A DNA stretch of 17,723 nucleotides from CAYTET01 sp964436975 (GTDB lineage: Bacteria > Bacillota_I > Bacilli_A > Erysipelotrichales > Erysipelotrichaceae). Under the pieces are notes generated by a model. It had not been told where the DNA came from. It made no database searches and was given only the letters and a program-made list of their open reading frames with translations. The stretch covers positions 1 to 17,723 of the forward strand of contig CAYTET010000046.1 in assembly GCA_964436975.1 (NCBI GenBank). Direction: 5' to 3'. Numbering within the stretch: the first letter of the stretch is position 1; every line of letters starts with the position of its first letter. This document shows, piece after piece, positions 6,819 through 14,299 of the stretch. Both the position numbers and the translations under genes were made by a program.

Positions 6819-7974
6819 GGAAATACTGTGCTACGGCCTGATATACATCTATAACCGGCTGACCGGACCGTTTGTCAAAGTCAACGGCGCCCAGGTGCTG
6901 TTTGTCAGTCCGGGCCGCCGCCAGCTTGAAGGCAACCAGAAGGCCATGGACCGGCTGATCAGTGACAGCGAATATAATAAAATATACTATCTGCAGTTGG
7001 AAAATACGGATATGAAAAGCTGGCGGCAGAGTTTCAGACTGGCCAGGCTATTGCAGACCAGCCGGTATATTCTGCTGCAGTACGACACGCCGCTTGTTTC
7101 CCTGATGAAAGTCAAGCCAAACCAGCGGATTGTCCAGCTCTGGCACGGCCCGGGCGCTTTGAAAAAGGCCGGACGGGCCCGCACCGATAAAAAGGGCAGC
7201 CGGCTGCGCCAGCATTTTACCCACCGCAACTATACCTATGTCCTTACGACCAGCGGTGAGCCGAGCCAGATTGAACTGCAGGCGGCCAGCTTCAACATTG
7301 ATCCGGCCTGTGTCAAACCCTGCGGCTATCCGCGCACGGATGTTTTTTTTGATGCGGTTTACCGCCGGCAGACGGCCAGCCGATTAGAGCAGCAGTATCC
7401 TTTTCTCAAAGATAAGAAAGTAATTCTGTTTGCCCCGACTTTCCGCGGCGCTCTGGTTACCCAGGCCCATTATGATTTCAGCCAGCTTGACCTGCCGTCT
7501 TTATACAGCCGGCTGGCTAATCAGGGCTATATCATGGTTTTTAAATGGCATCCGGCCATCTGGAAATATGATGCCAATCTGGCCGATTTTTCCGCCCGCT
7601 GCCAGCAGTATCCGGATTTCTTCTATGATCTGTCGGCTTATCCGGAAGTAAATGATCTGCTGATGGTGTGTGATGTAATGGTCACGGATTATTCCAGTGT
7701 GATATTCGAATACGCTCTGCTGGATAAGCCGGCGGTAATGTTTGTAAACGATCTGGCTGCTTACCAGGGCGGCCGCGGCTTCTATTATCCTTTTGCGGAT
7801 TATGTTTTCGGCCCGGTGGCGGAAAACTGCAGCCAGCTGATTGACAGCATCACCAGCCCGGCGGTTGACGAAGAAAAACGGGCCGCTTTCATCGCAAAAT
7901 TCATGGGGGCCTGTGACGGGGCCAGCGGCAAACGGGTCTATGATCTGATCTTCAATGAGGAAATCAAGAAATGA
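6802..7974 (+). CDS. TagF/TarF-like polyol-phosphate transferase (second paralogue)
   Basis: A 390-residue member of the Glyphos_transf family without the beta-rich N-terminal domain of its upstream neighbour. A mildly hydrophobic, basic N-terminus (IKEILCYGLIYIYNRL) suggests peripheral membrane attachment. The catalytic signatures are complete: QLWHGPG (W114, H115), APTFRG (211-216), FKWHP (H250) and TDYSS (295-299). The size matches TarF or TagF-type primases that add the first one or few polyol-phosphates to the linkage unit, but single-domain members vary in role. The start at 6802 has AAAGGA 7 bases upstream and lies inside the previous gene, so translation is probably coupled. It overlaps the next gene by 4 bases. 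Confidence 0.86.
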   Translation: MINRIKEILCYGLIYIYNRLTGPFVKVNGAQVLFVSPGRRQLEGNQKAMDRLISDSEYNKIYYLQLENTDMKSWRQSFRLARLLQTSRYILLQYDTPLVSLMKVKPNQRIVQLWHGPGALKKAGRARTDKKGSRLRQHFTHRNYTYVLTTSGEPSQIELQAASFNIDPACVKPCGYPRTDVFFDAVYRRQTASRLEQQYPFLKDKKVILFAPTFRGALVTQAHYDFSQLDLPSLYSRLANQGYIMVFKWHPAIWKYDANLADFSARCQQYPDFFYDLSAYPEVNDLLMVCDVMVTDYSSVIFEYALLDKPAVMFVNDLAAYQGGRGFYYPFADYVFGPVAENCSQLIDSITSPAVDEEKRAAFIAKFMGACDGASGKRVYDLIFNEEIKK

Positions 7975-9095
7975 CAATAATCATCAGGGCCGGTCTGGCC
8001 GTTTTAAACTTCATCTACTTTTTCTTCAAACTGGCCCCGGTTCGCAATAAAGTTGTCTTTATTTCCCGTCAGTCCAACACTCCCAGCGCCGACTTTATCC
8101 AGCTCAGGGAAAGAATTAACCAGCGCTATGGCGATATTCAGGTTGTCATGCTGTGCAAGACCCTGGACGGCCATGCAGCCGGTAAGATTGCCTACTGCTT
8201 CCACATGCTCAGACAGATGGCGGCTCTGGCAACCAGCCGGGTGGCTGTTTTGGATTCTTACTGCATCCTGGCCAGCTGTCTGCATCATAAAAAGGAACTG
8301 ACCATTATCCAGATGTGGCATGCCTTAGGCTGCTCCAAGAAATTCGGCCTGTCCATACTGGACATGCCTTCAGGTTCTTCCTCCAAACTGGCCCATGCCA
8401 TGCATATGCACCAGCAGTACGACCTGGTATTTGCATCCGCTGAAATCTGCCGGCCGTTTTTCGCCCAGGCCTTTGGCACCCCCGTGGAAAAGATCATCGT
8501 TCAGCCGCTGCCGCGGGTTGACGGGCTGACCGATCCGGCAAATATTGAACAAACCCGCCAGGCAATTATTAGCCGTTATCCCGCTCTGGCCGGCAAAACG
8601 GCTGTTCTGTATGCGCCGACTTTCCGCAGGGATGAGACGGTTATGCAGCAGCAGATTGACCGGCTGCTGGCAGCTTTTGATCTTGACCGGTTCAACCTGA
8701 TTGTCAGCCTGCATCCGCTGTCTAAATTAACTATTGCCGACAGCCGGGTCATCAGTGACCGGCAGTTTACGTCTCTGCAGTGGGCCATGGCAGCCGATAT
8801 AGTCATCACGGATTATTCGGCCGTTGTCTATGAATTTGCCCTGCTGAATAAACCGATGCTGTTCTGGGCCTTTGACAAGGAAGAGTATGCGGCCAAGCGC
8901 AGCTTCTATATTGATTATGACAGCGAGATGCCCGGACCGATCTGCCTTCAGACCGCCGGTCTGCTGGCTGAACTGGCCAAAACCGATCTGAAAGCTGACC
9001 GGACGGCGGCCTTCGCCAGCAAGTACATTGACCCAGGCAAACGGCGCCATAATACCGATGATATTGTCAGCCTTATCAAGTCCAAGATGAAGTAA
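7971..9095 (+). CDS. TagB/TagF-like polyol-phosphate transferase (third paralogue)
   Basis: The third consecutive Glyphos_transf protein, 374 residues. The N-terminus has a hydrophobic stretch (residues 2-20, IIIRAGLAVLNFIYFFF), probably a membrane anchor. The motifs are QMWHALG (W116, H117), APTFRR (215-220), SLHP (H248) and TDYSA (280-284). The last one has alanine where the other two paralogues have the second serine, and its histidine motif lacks the FK pair, so it is the most divergent and may have a different acceptor or donor. The length is like TarB, the enzyme adding the first glycerol phosphate to the linkage disaccharide, which is only suggestive. GAGGAAA 9 bases before the ATG is the ribosome binding site. 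A terminator follows at once. Confidence 0.84.
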   Translation: MTIIIRAGLAVLNFIYFFFKLAPVRNKVVFISRQSNTPSADFIQLRERINQRYGDIQVVMLCKTLDGHAAGKIAYCFHMLRQMAALATSRVAVLDSYCILASCLHHKKELTIIQMWHALGCSKKFGLSILDMPSGSSSKLAHAMHMHQQYDLVFASAEICRPFFAQAFGTPVEKIIVQPLPRVDGLTDPANIEQTRQAIISRYPALAGKTAVLYAPTFRRDETVMQQQIDRLLAAFDLDRFNLIVSLHPLSKLTIADSRVISDRQFTSLQWAMAADIVITDYSAVVYEFALLNKPMLFWAFDKEEYAAKRSFYIDYDSEMPGPICLQTAGLLAELAKTDLKADRTAAFASKYIDPGKRRHNTDDIVSLIKSKMK

Positions 9096-9119
9096 AGCCT
9101 GCCCCGCAGGCTTTATTTA
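9094..9119 (+). terminator. Terminator after the three TagF-like genes
   Basis: A stem AAAGCCTGC (9094-9102) and GCAGGCTTT (9106-9114) with a three-base loop overlaps the stop codon of the last TagF-like gene and runs into TTTATTTA. The core GC-rich stem is 6 bp. The T tract is broken by an A, so termination may be partial, leaving the phosphonate genes partly under the upstream promoter. Confidence 0.75.
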
Positions 9120-9155
9120 TGCAACATTCTTAAAACCTATAATTGAATAAATAGC

Positions 9156-9211
9156 ATGAATAATGCCATAGAGGGGCTTATAATGAAAAAAGAAGATAAG
9201 GGAGGCCCTTA
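9156..9211 (+). promoter_or_regulatory. Candidate promoter and masked ribosome binding site of the phosphonate operon
   Basis: A perfect -10 TATAAT (9179-9184) is preceded 17 bases upstream by ATGAAT (9156-9161), a 3-of-6 match to the -35 consensus. Another TATAAT lies at 9138-9143 without a good -35. The ribosome binding site AAGGGAGG (9198-9205) stands 7 bases before the aepX ATG and sits inside the inverted repeat TAAGGG (9197-9202) / CCCTTA (9206-9211) with the loop AGG. If the hairpin forms at the very start of the transcript it would hide the binding site, so translation may be tuned; this is inference. Confidence 0.5.
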
Positions 9212-9212
9212 A

Positions 9213-10526
9213 ATGAGCAACAAAACAGTATATATCGCCATGAGTGCAGATGTGGTGCATGCCGGTCATATTAATGTCATCAATAAAGGTGCCGAATATG
9301 GTGATGTCATTATCGGTCTTTTGACCGATGAGGCCATTGGGACATATAAGCGGCTGCCTATACTCGATTACCAGCAGCGGCTGGCTATTTTTTCCAACAT
9401 CAAGGGTGTAACCCGGGTTGTTGAGCAGAAGACCCTTGACTATACGGATAACCTGCTGGCTCTGAAGCCGGATTATGTCATTCACGGCGATGACTGGCGG
9501 GAAGGGGTCCAGAAACTGGTCCGGGAGAAGGTTATCGCCACTTTGGCAACCTACGGCGGCCAGCTGGTCGAAATCCCTTATACCAAAGGGGTCAGTTCTA
9601 CCGATGCGGCTGAAAAATACCGGATGCTGCAGACGACGCCGGACAGCCGGCGGGCCAAACTGCGCAAGCTGTTGGCCGTCAAGCCTTATATAACGGCCAT
9701 TGATACCTCCAGCGGTCTTAACGGCATTATTGTCGAGAAGACCAAATATGTTGATGAAGCTACTTCAACCACCCGGCAGTTTGATGCCATGTGGATTTCA
9801 AGTCTGTGTGATTCGACTTTCAAAGGCAAGCCGGATATTGAACTGGTTGACCAGACCAGCCGGCTGAATACCATCAATGAGATTATGGAAGTCACTACCA
9901 AGCCCATCATTCTGGATGGCGATACCGGTGGCCAGATTGACCATTTTGCTTTCAATGTCAAGACTTATGAGCGGGTTGGCATTTCGGCGGTCATCATTGA
10001 AGACAAGACCGGAGCCAAGCGCAATTCGCTTTTCGGCACCGATGTCAAGCAGACTCTGGATGACCCTGATCACTTTGCGGAGAAGATCCATGCCGGCAAA
10101 CAGGCCCAGGTGACCCGTGATTTCATGATTATTGCCCGGCTGGAAAGTCTGATTGCCGGCTATGGGGTTGATGATGCCATGATGCGGGCCCGCAAGTATA
10201 TTGCGGCCGGAGCCGATGGCATCATGATTCACAGCAAAGAGAAGACCGGTGAGGACATCTTTGCCTTCATGAAAGAATTCCGGGCTTTCTCCAAGGATAT
10301 TCCCTTGGTGTTAGTCCCGACAACATACAACCAGTTTACCAACCAGCAGCTGGCCGATCATGGCGCCAACATTATTATTTACGCCAATCAGCTGCTGCGG
10401 TCAGCCTATCCGGCCATGGTCAACTGCGCCACCAGCATTCTGCAGCACCAGCGCTCCACGGAAGCGGCGGCTGAATACTGCATGCCGGTCAAGGAAATAC
10501 TGACGCTGATTCCCGGAGGTAAATAG
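9213..10526 (+). CDS. aepX: Phosphoenolpyruvate mutase with N-terminal cytidylyltransferase domain (AepX)
   Basis: A 437-residue fusion. Residues 1-140 form an HxGH-type nucleotidyltransferase domain with HAGH (16-19) and the CTP-type motif GVSST (126-130). Residues about 150-437 are PEP mutase of the isocitrate lyase superfamily, which converts phosphoenolpyruvate to phosphonopyruvate and makes the C-P bond. The mutase shows the metal-binding loop LDGDTGG (D235, D237) and the diagnostic PEP mutase motif EDKTGAKRNS (263-272), which separates it from isocitrate and methylisocitrate lyases. This two-domain layout is known from other AepX proteins; the job of the N-terminal domain is less certain. 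AAGGGAGG 7 bases before the ATG fixes the start. It leads the phosphonate operon, three bases before the decarboxylase. Confidence 0.95.
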   Translation: MSNKTVYIAMSADVVHAGHINVINKGAEYGDVIIGLLTDEAIGTYKRLPILDYQQRLAIFSNIKGVTRVVEQKTLDYTDNLLALKPDYVIHGDDWREGVQKLVREKVIATLATYGGQLVEIPYTKGVSSTDAAEKYRMLQTTPDSRRAKLRKLLAVKPYITAIDTSSGLNGIIVEKTKYVDEATSTTRQFDAMWISSLCDSTFKGKPDIELVDQTSRLNTINEIMEVTTKPIILDGDTGGQIDHFAFNVKTYERVGISAVIIEDKTGAKRNSLFGTDVKQTLDDPDHFAEKIHAGKQAQVTRDFMIIARLESLIAGYGVDDAMMRARKYIAAGADGIMIHSKEKTGEDIFAFMKEFRAFSKDIPLVLVPTTYNQFTNQQLADHGANIIIYANQLLRSAYPAMVNCATSILQHQRSTEAAAEYCMPVKEILTLIPGGK

Positions 10527-10529
10527 AAC

Positions 10530-11645
10530 ATGGTTGACACCCAGAAATTTTATGATTACCTGCTGGCTAAGAAGATGGATTTTTTTGCCGGGGTGCCGGA
10601 TTCACTGCTTAAGAATCTGTGTGCCTGCATAACCACCAACAGCGATGCCAGGCATAATATCATTACGGCCAATGAAGGCAATGCCGTCGCAACAGCCTGC
10701 GGCTATCATCTGGCCACCGGCCGCTACGGGGTTGTCTATATGCAGAATTCTGGCCAGGGCAATGCGGTCAATCCGCTGCTGTCACTGGCGGATGAAGATG
10801 TTTACAGCATCCCGCTGCTGCTGATCATCGGCTGGCGGGGCGAGCCGGGCGTCCATGACGAGCCCCAGCATGTCAAGCAGGGCAAGGTGACTCTGAAGCT
10901 GCTGGAGGCCATGGGCATCAATTATGAAATACTGGATGATGATTTTGCCGCCCAGCTGGATCGCAGCTGTGAGTATATGAAGAAAAACAGCCGTCCGACG
11001 GCCTTAGTTGTGCGCAAGAACACCTTTACCGATTATGCCGCGGTCAAAACGGCTAATCCGTATACCCTGACCCGGGAGCAGGCTCTGGCCTGCGTCTTAG
11101 GCCATCTTAAGGATGATGATTTTGTTGTTTCAACCACCGGCAAGACGTCCCGGGAGATCTTCGAGCTGCGCCAGGCAGCTGGTCAGGGCCATGCCAATGA
11201 TTTTCTGACCGTCGGCTCAATGGGCCATACGGCTTCTATCGCTTTCGGCATGTCAATCGGAACGGACCGCAACGTCTACTGCATCGACGGTGACGGCTCA
11301 TTTATCATGCATATGGGCGGCTTTGCGGTAATCGGGCAGAACTGCGGGCCGAATTTTAAATATATTCTGATCAATAACGGGGCCCATGAATCAGTCGGCG
11401 GCCAGCCGACAGTGGCTTTCAAGATTGATGTGGCCGCCATTTTAAAAGGCTGCGGCTTTGAACATATTCATCAGGCTGAAACTGAAGCTGAAATCACTTC
11501 CGGACTGGCCAGTCTGGCCTGTGAAAACAAAGCCGCTCTGATAATTTGCTGCCGGCAGGGCAGCCGGGCTGATCTGGGCCGGCCGACGACCACGCCGACT
11601 GAAAACAAGCAGGCCATCATGGCCAAGCTGGAGACGACACGATGA
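10530..11645 (+). CDS. aepY: Phosphonopyruvate decarboxylase (AepY)
   Basis: A thiamine diphosphate enzyme of 371 residues that decarboxylates phosphonopyruvate to phosphonoacetaldehyde, pulling the unfavourable PEP mutase equilibrium forward. The N-terminal pyrimidine-binding domain carries the cofactor-activating glutamate E49 in NEGNAVA. The C-terminal diphosphate-binding domain has GDGS (254-257) ending at the paired asparagines N282-N283, the standard ThDP motif, and GAHESVGGQPT, typical of this family against sulfopyruvate decarboxylases. GGAGGT stands 9 bases before the ATG. Its place directly after aepX is the usual pairing in phosphonate pathways. It overlaps the next gene as ATGA. 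Confidence 0.95.
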   Translation: MVDTQKFYDYLLAKKMDFFAGVPDSLLKNLCACITTNSDARHNIITANEGNAVATACGYHLATGRYGVVYMQNSGQGNAVNPLLSLADEDVYSIPLLLIIGWRGEPGVHDEPQHVKQGKVTLKLLEAMGINYEILDDDFAAQLDRSCEYMKKNSRPTALVVRKNTFTDYAAVKTANPYTLTREQALACVLGHLKDDDFVVSTTGKTSREIFELRQAAGQGHANDFLTVGSMGHTASIAFGMSIGTDRNVYCIDGDGSFIMHMGGFAVIGQNCGPNFKYILINNGAHESVGGQPTVAFKIDVAAILKGCGFEHIHQAETEAEITSGLASLACENKAALIICCRQGSRADLGRPTTTPTENKQAIMAKLETTR

Positions 11646-12370
11646 AAGCCCTGATTTTTGATTCCGGCATCGGCAAAAGACTGGGGGATTTTACCGCCCG
11701 CCATCCCAAATGCCTGATCAACCTGGATGACGGCGAAACGGTATTCCACCGCCAGCTGCGCCTGCTGCAGCAGTGCGGAATCAAGGATGTCATTGTAACG
11801 ACCGGCCCGTTTGCCGACCAGCTGGAAAAGGTCGGCGCCGGTTTTACCGGTTTGAATATCACCTATGTGCACTCGGACAGATATGCCGAAACTAATTACA
11901 TTTATTCTATGTATCTGGCCCGGCCCTATCTTTGTGACAGTCCTTTTCTGATGCTGCACGGCGATCTTGTTTTTGACCGGGGGCTAATGGAAATGATGCT
12001 GGCGGACAGCCGGACCGATCTGTGCCTCTATAATGAAAACCTGCCGCTGCCGGAAAAAGACTTTAAGGGCCGTTTTAAAAATGGTATCTTAAAAGAGGTG
12101 TCGGTGAACATCTTCGACAAAGACTGCTTTGCCTTTCAGCCGCTGTATAAGCTCAGCAGCGCCACAATGGAAATGTGGCTGGACCGCGTTCGCCAGTTTA
12201 TTGAAAAGGGCGATGACAAGGTCTATGCTGAAAATGCGCTGAACCAGCTTACGGACCGTCTGAACATCTTCGGACTGTCCTATGCGGCCCATTATATTGA
12301 TGAAATTGATAATCTGGAAGACCGGCAGCGGGTCGCTGCCGCCATTGCCAGTTACGACAGGAACCATTGA
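11642..12370 (+). CDS. PntC/LicC-like cytidylyltransferase, probably for a phosphonate
   Basis: A 242-residue sugar-nucleotidyltransferase-fold protein. The N-terminus has a variant P-loop, DSGIGKRLGDFTARHPKCL, where most relatives have AAGxGxRL. The middle has YAETNYIYSMYLAR, like the TNxIYSLxxA stretch of phosphocholine cytidylyltransferase LicC and 2-aminoethylphosphonate cytidylyltransferase PntC, and HGD (106-108), where D108 would bind the metal. In those families the enzyme couples CTP to a phosphocholine or phosphonate head group and frees diphosphate. Between a phosphonate-producing pair and a reductase-LicD fusion, the likely substrate is 2-hydroxyethylphosphonate, giving its CMP ester. 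LicC-like use of phosphocholine is less likely because no choline uptake or kinase gene is nearby. GGAG lies 8 bases before the ATG. Confidence 0.82.
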   Translation: MKALIFDSGIGKRLGDFTARHPKCLINLDDGETVFHRQLRLLQQCGIKDVIVTTGPFADQLEKVGAGFTGLNITYVHSDRYAETNYIYSMYLARPYLCDSPFLMLHGDLVFDRGLMEMMLADSRTDLCLYNENLPLPEKDFKGRFKNGILKEVSVNIFDKDCFAFQPLYKLSSATMEMWLDRVRQFIEKGDDKVYAENALNQLTDRLNIFGLSYAAHYIDEIDNLEDRQRVAAAIASYDRNH

Positions 12371-12372
12371 AA

Positions 12373-14265
12373 ATGAAGCAAAAGATATTGTCCAGCCGGG
12401 AGGAAATCCAGGTCATCCTGAAAAAGTGCCACTGTAAAAGTGTCATGGTCGTCTGTGACCGTTTTGTCATGGGCCAGCCCCTGCAGCAGTATCTGGCGAC
12501 TCTGCCCTGTAAGTTCAGTTATTTTTCTGATTTCCAGCCTAACCCGGTCTATCAGGATGCGCTGGCCGGCGCCCGCCTTTTTAAGGCTGATAAATGTGAT
12601 TTTATCATCTCCATAGGCGGCGGCAGTGCTATCGATACGGCTAAATCAATTAAAATGTTTGCGGACCTGGATCTGTCCGGAAACTGTCTGGATCAGCTTT
12701 ATGCGGATAACGGCATCGGTCATCTGGCCATTCCGACGACCGCCGGCACCGGCAGCGAAGCTACCCGCTTTGCGGTTATTTACCTCAACGGCGTCAAGCA
12801 GTCCCTGAATCACGAATCGCTGATTCCGGATTATGTGCTGCTGGAGCCGTCGCTGCTCAAGTCGCTGCCGTCTTATCAGAAAAGGGCCACGATGTGTGAT
12901 GCCTTATGCCAGGCCATTGAATCATACTGGTCAGTTAATGCCACGGCGTCATCCCAGACGCTGGCCAAACAGGCTATTATCCTGTTTCTGAGCAATTACC
13001 GGGATTATCTGGCCAACCGGCAGGGCAGTTACAGTGCGATGCTGCAGGCCAGCCATCTGGCCGGTCAGGCCATCAACCTGACCCAGACGACGGCGGCGCA
13101 TGCCATGAGCTACAAGATCACTTCCGAATTCGGAGCGGCTCACGGCCAGGCTGTCGCCATGTGTCTGCGCTATCTGTGGCCTTATCTAAAGGAGCATACG
13201 GCCGACTGCTGTGATCAGCGCGGTGTTGGATGGCTGCAGAAAACTTTAGCTCGCCTGGATGAAATGTTTGACGGTGACGGTCCGGCGGCATTTGCGAAAA
13301 TATACAAGCAGATGGGCTTTAAAGAATACCGGGCTGAAGATGAGCAGCTTGAAGAGCTGACCGCCGGGGTTAACCCGGAAAGACTGGCCAATTTTCCTAT
13401 CCGGCTGACCCGGGATAATATTTTGGATCTGTACCGGCAGATTCTTAACTACTACAGTGTCATCTGCCCGTCGGAGAAGATGAGGCAGCTGCAGTTGTGT
13501 GAACTTGACATTCTCAGGCAGGTTGATAAAATCTGCCGCAAATATAAGCTGACATACTATCTGGCTGAAGGAACACTGCTGGGGGCTGTCCGCCATCACG
13601 GCTTTATCCCCTGGGATGATGACATGGATATCATGATGCCGCGGCATGACTACGACATCTTTATTAAAGAGGCGTCAGAAGAGTTTGCCGGCACCCTTTA
13701 TCAGGTGCAGACCAGTGCCAATGTTCCGGCCTACTGGCTGGGCAATGCCAAAGTCCGCTATCTGGGGGCCTCGGAGGTCCGCCAGGCCCAGCTTAAAAAG
13801 CTGCTGGTCAATAACGGTCCTTTTATTGATATTTTCCCCTTGGACGGCTGCTATGGCCCGGATGATAAAAGAACCGAGCAGCAGGTCAAGGATTTCCATG
13901 CCTGCCATGCCATGCTGATGCGCAAGGCCCATGTCAACGCCAACAATACCTGGCGCAAGAAAGCCGTCGGCTTTCTGGCCCTGTTTCATTCAACGGCCGC
14001 CCTGCAGAAGAAAATGGCCCAGGCCCAGTGCCGCTATCCGGATCAGACGGCATGGCTGTGGAGTTCCTGCAGCTTATATCCCTATAAAAGGGAGATTTTT
14101 AAGCCGGAAATGCTGCAGCCGGCCCGCTTTGTTGAATTCGAGGGGGCCAGCTTTCCCGTTCCCCAGCAGGCTGAGGCCATGCTGACCCAGATCTATCATG
14201 ATTACAAAAAAATGCCGCCGGTCAGCCAGCGGGTGAATAAGCATTCGTGGCAAAATGAACCATAA
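12373..14265 (+). CDS. Fusion of iron-type phosphonoacetaldehyde reductase and LicD transferase
   Basis: One 630-residue frame with two enzymes. Residues 1 to about 365 are a group III (iron-type) alcohol dehydrogenase: GGGSAIDTAKS (82-92) and PTTAGTGSEAT (121-131) bind the nucleotide; metal-site residues are D176, H243 (HAMSY) and H257 (HGQA), while the usual second ligand histidine is Q180 (DALCQA). Residues about 372-630 are LicD: AEGTLLGAVRHHG (398-410) then IPWDDDMDIMMP, with D415-D417 and D419. The first domain should reduce phosphonoacetaldehyde to 2-hydroxyethylphosphonate; LicD proteins move a head group from its CMP ester to a cell-surface glycan. The start is the ATG at 12373, nine bases after CAGGAA; an in-frame TTG at 12367 overlaps the upstream stop but is too close to that site. 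No stop or frameshift lies between the domains. Confidence 0.9.
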   Translation: MKQKILSSREEIQVILKKCHCKSVMVVCDRFVMGQPLQQYLATLPCKFSYFSDFQPNPVYQDALAGARLFKADKCDFIISIGGGSAIDTAKSIKMFADLDLSGNCLDQLYADNGIGHLAIPTTAGTGSEATRFAVIYLNGVKQSLNHESLIPDYVLLEPSLLKSLPSYQKRATMCDALCQAIESYWSVNATASSQTLAKQAIILFLSNYRDYLANRQGSYSAMLQASHLAGQAINLTQTTAAHAMSYKITSEFGAAHGQAVAMCLRYLWPYLKEHTADCCDQRGVGWLQKTLARLDEMFDGDGPAAFAKIYKQMGFKEYRAEDEQLEELTAGVNPERLANFPIRLTRDNILDLYRQILNYYSVICPSEKMRQLQLCELDILRQVDKICRKYKLTYYLAEGTLLGAVRHHGFIPWDDDMDIMMPRHDYDIFIKEASEEFAGTLYQVQTSANVPAYWLGNAKVRYLGASEVRQAQLKKLLVNNGPFIDIFPLDGCYGPDDKRTEQQVKDFHACHAMLMRKAHVNANNTWRKKAVGFLALFHSTAALQKKMAQAQCRYPDQTAWLWSSCSLYPYKREIFKPEMLQPARFVEFEGASFPVPQQAEAMLTQIYHDYKKMPPVSQRVNKHSWQNEP

Positions 14266-14276
14266 AGCGGTAGAAT
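14247..14276 (+). promoter_or_regulatory. Candidate internal promoter before tarI
   Basis: GTGGCA (14247-14252) and TAGAAT (14271-14276) are 18 bases apart, 4 and 5 matches of 6 to the consensus. The element lies across the end of the fusion gene and the 34-base gap before tarI. It would allow tarIJ to be expressed apart from the phosphonate genes, which makes sense if CDP-ribitol is essential and decoration is not. No terminator separates the two groups. Confidence 0.45.
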
Positions 14277-14299
14277 AGAATCAGTAAGGAGCCGTAACT

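Noticed and set aside
9213..10526. Isocitrate or methylisocitrate lyase
   Set aside because: The EDKTGAKRNS motif and the fused cytidylyltransferase, plus the directly following phosphonopyruvate decarboxylase, point to PEP mutase.
11642..12370. Phosphocholine cytidylyltransferase LicC with a standard choline decoration pathway
   Set aside because: No choline kinase (LicA) or choline transporter (LicB) is present in the window, while a complete route to a phosphonate is. LicC function is not excluded for the protein alone.
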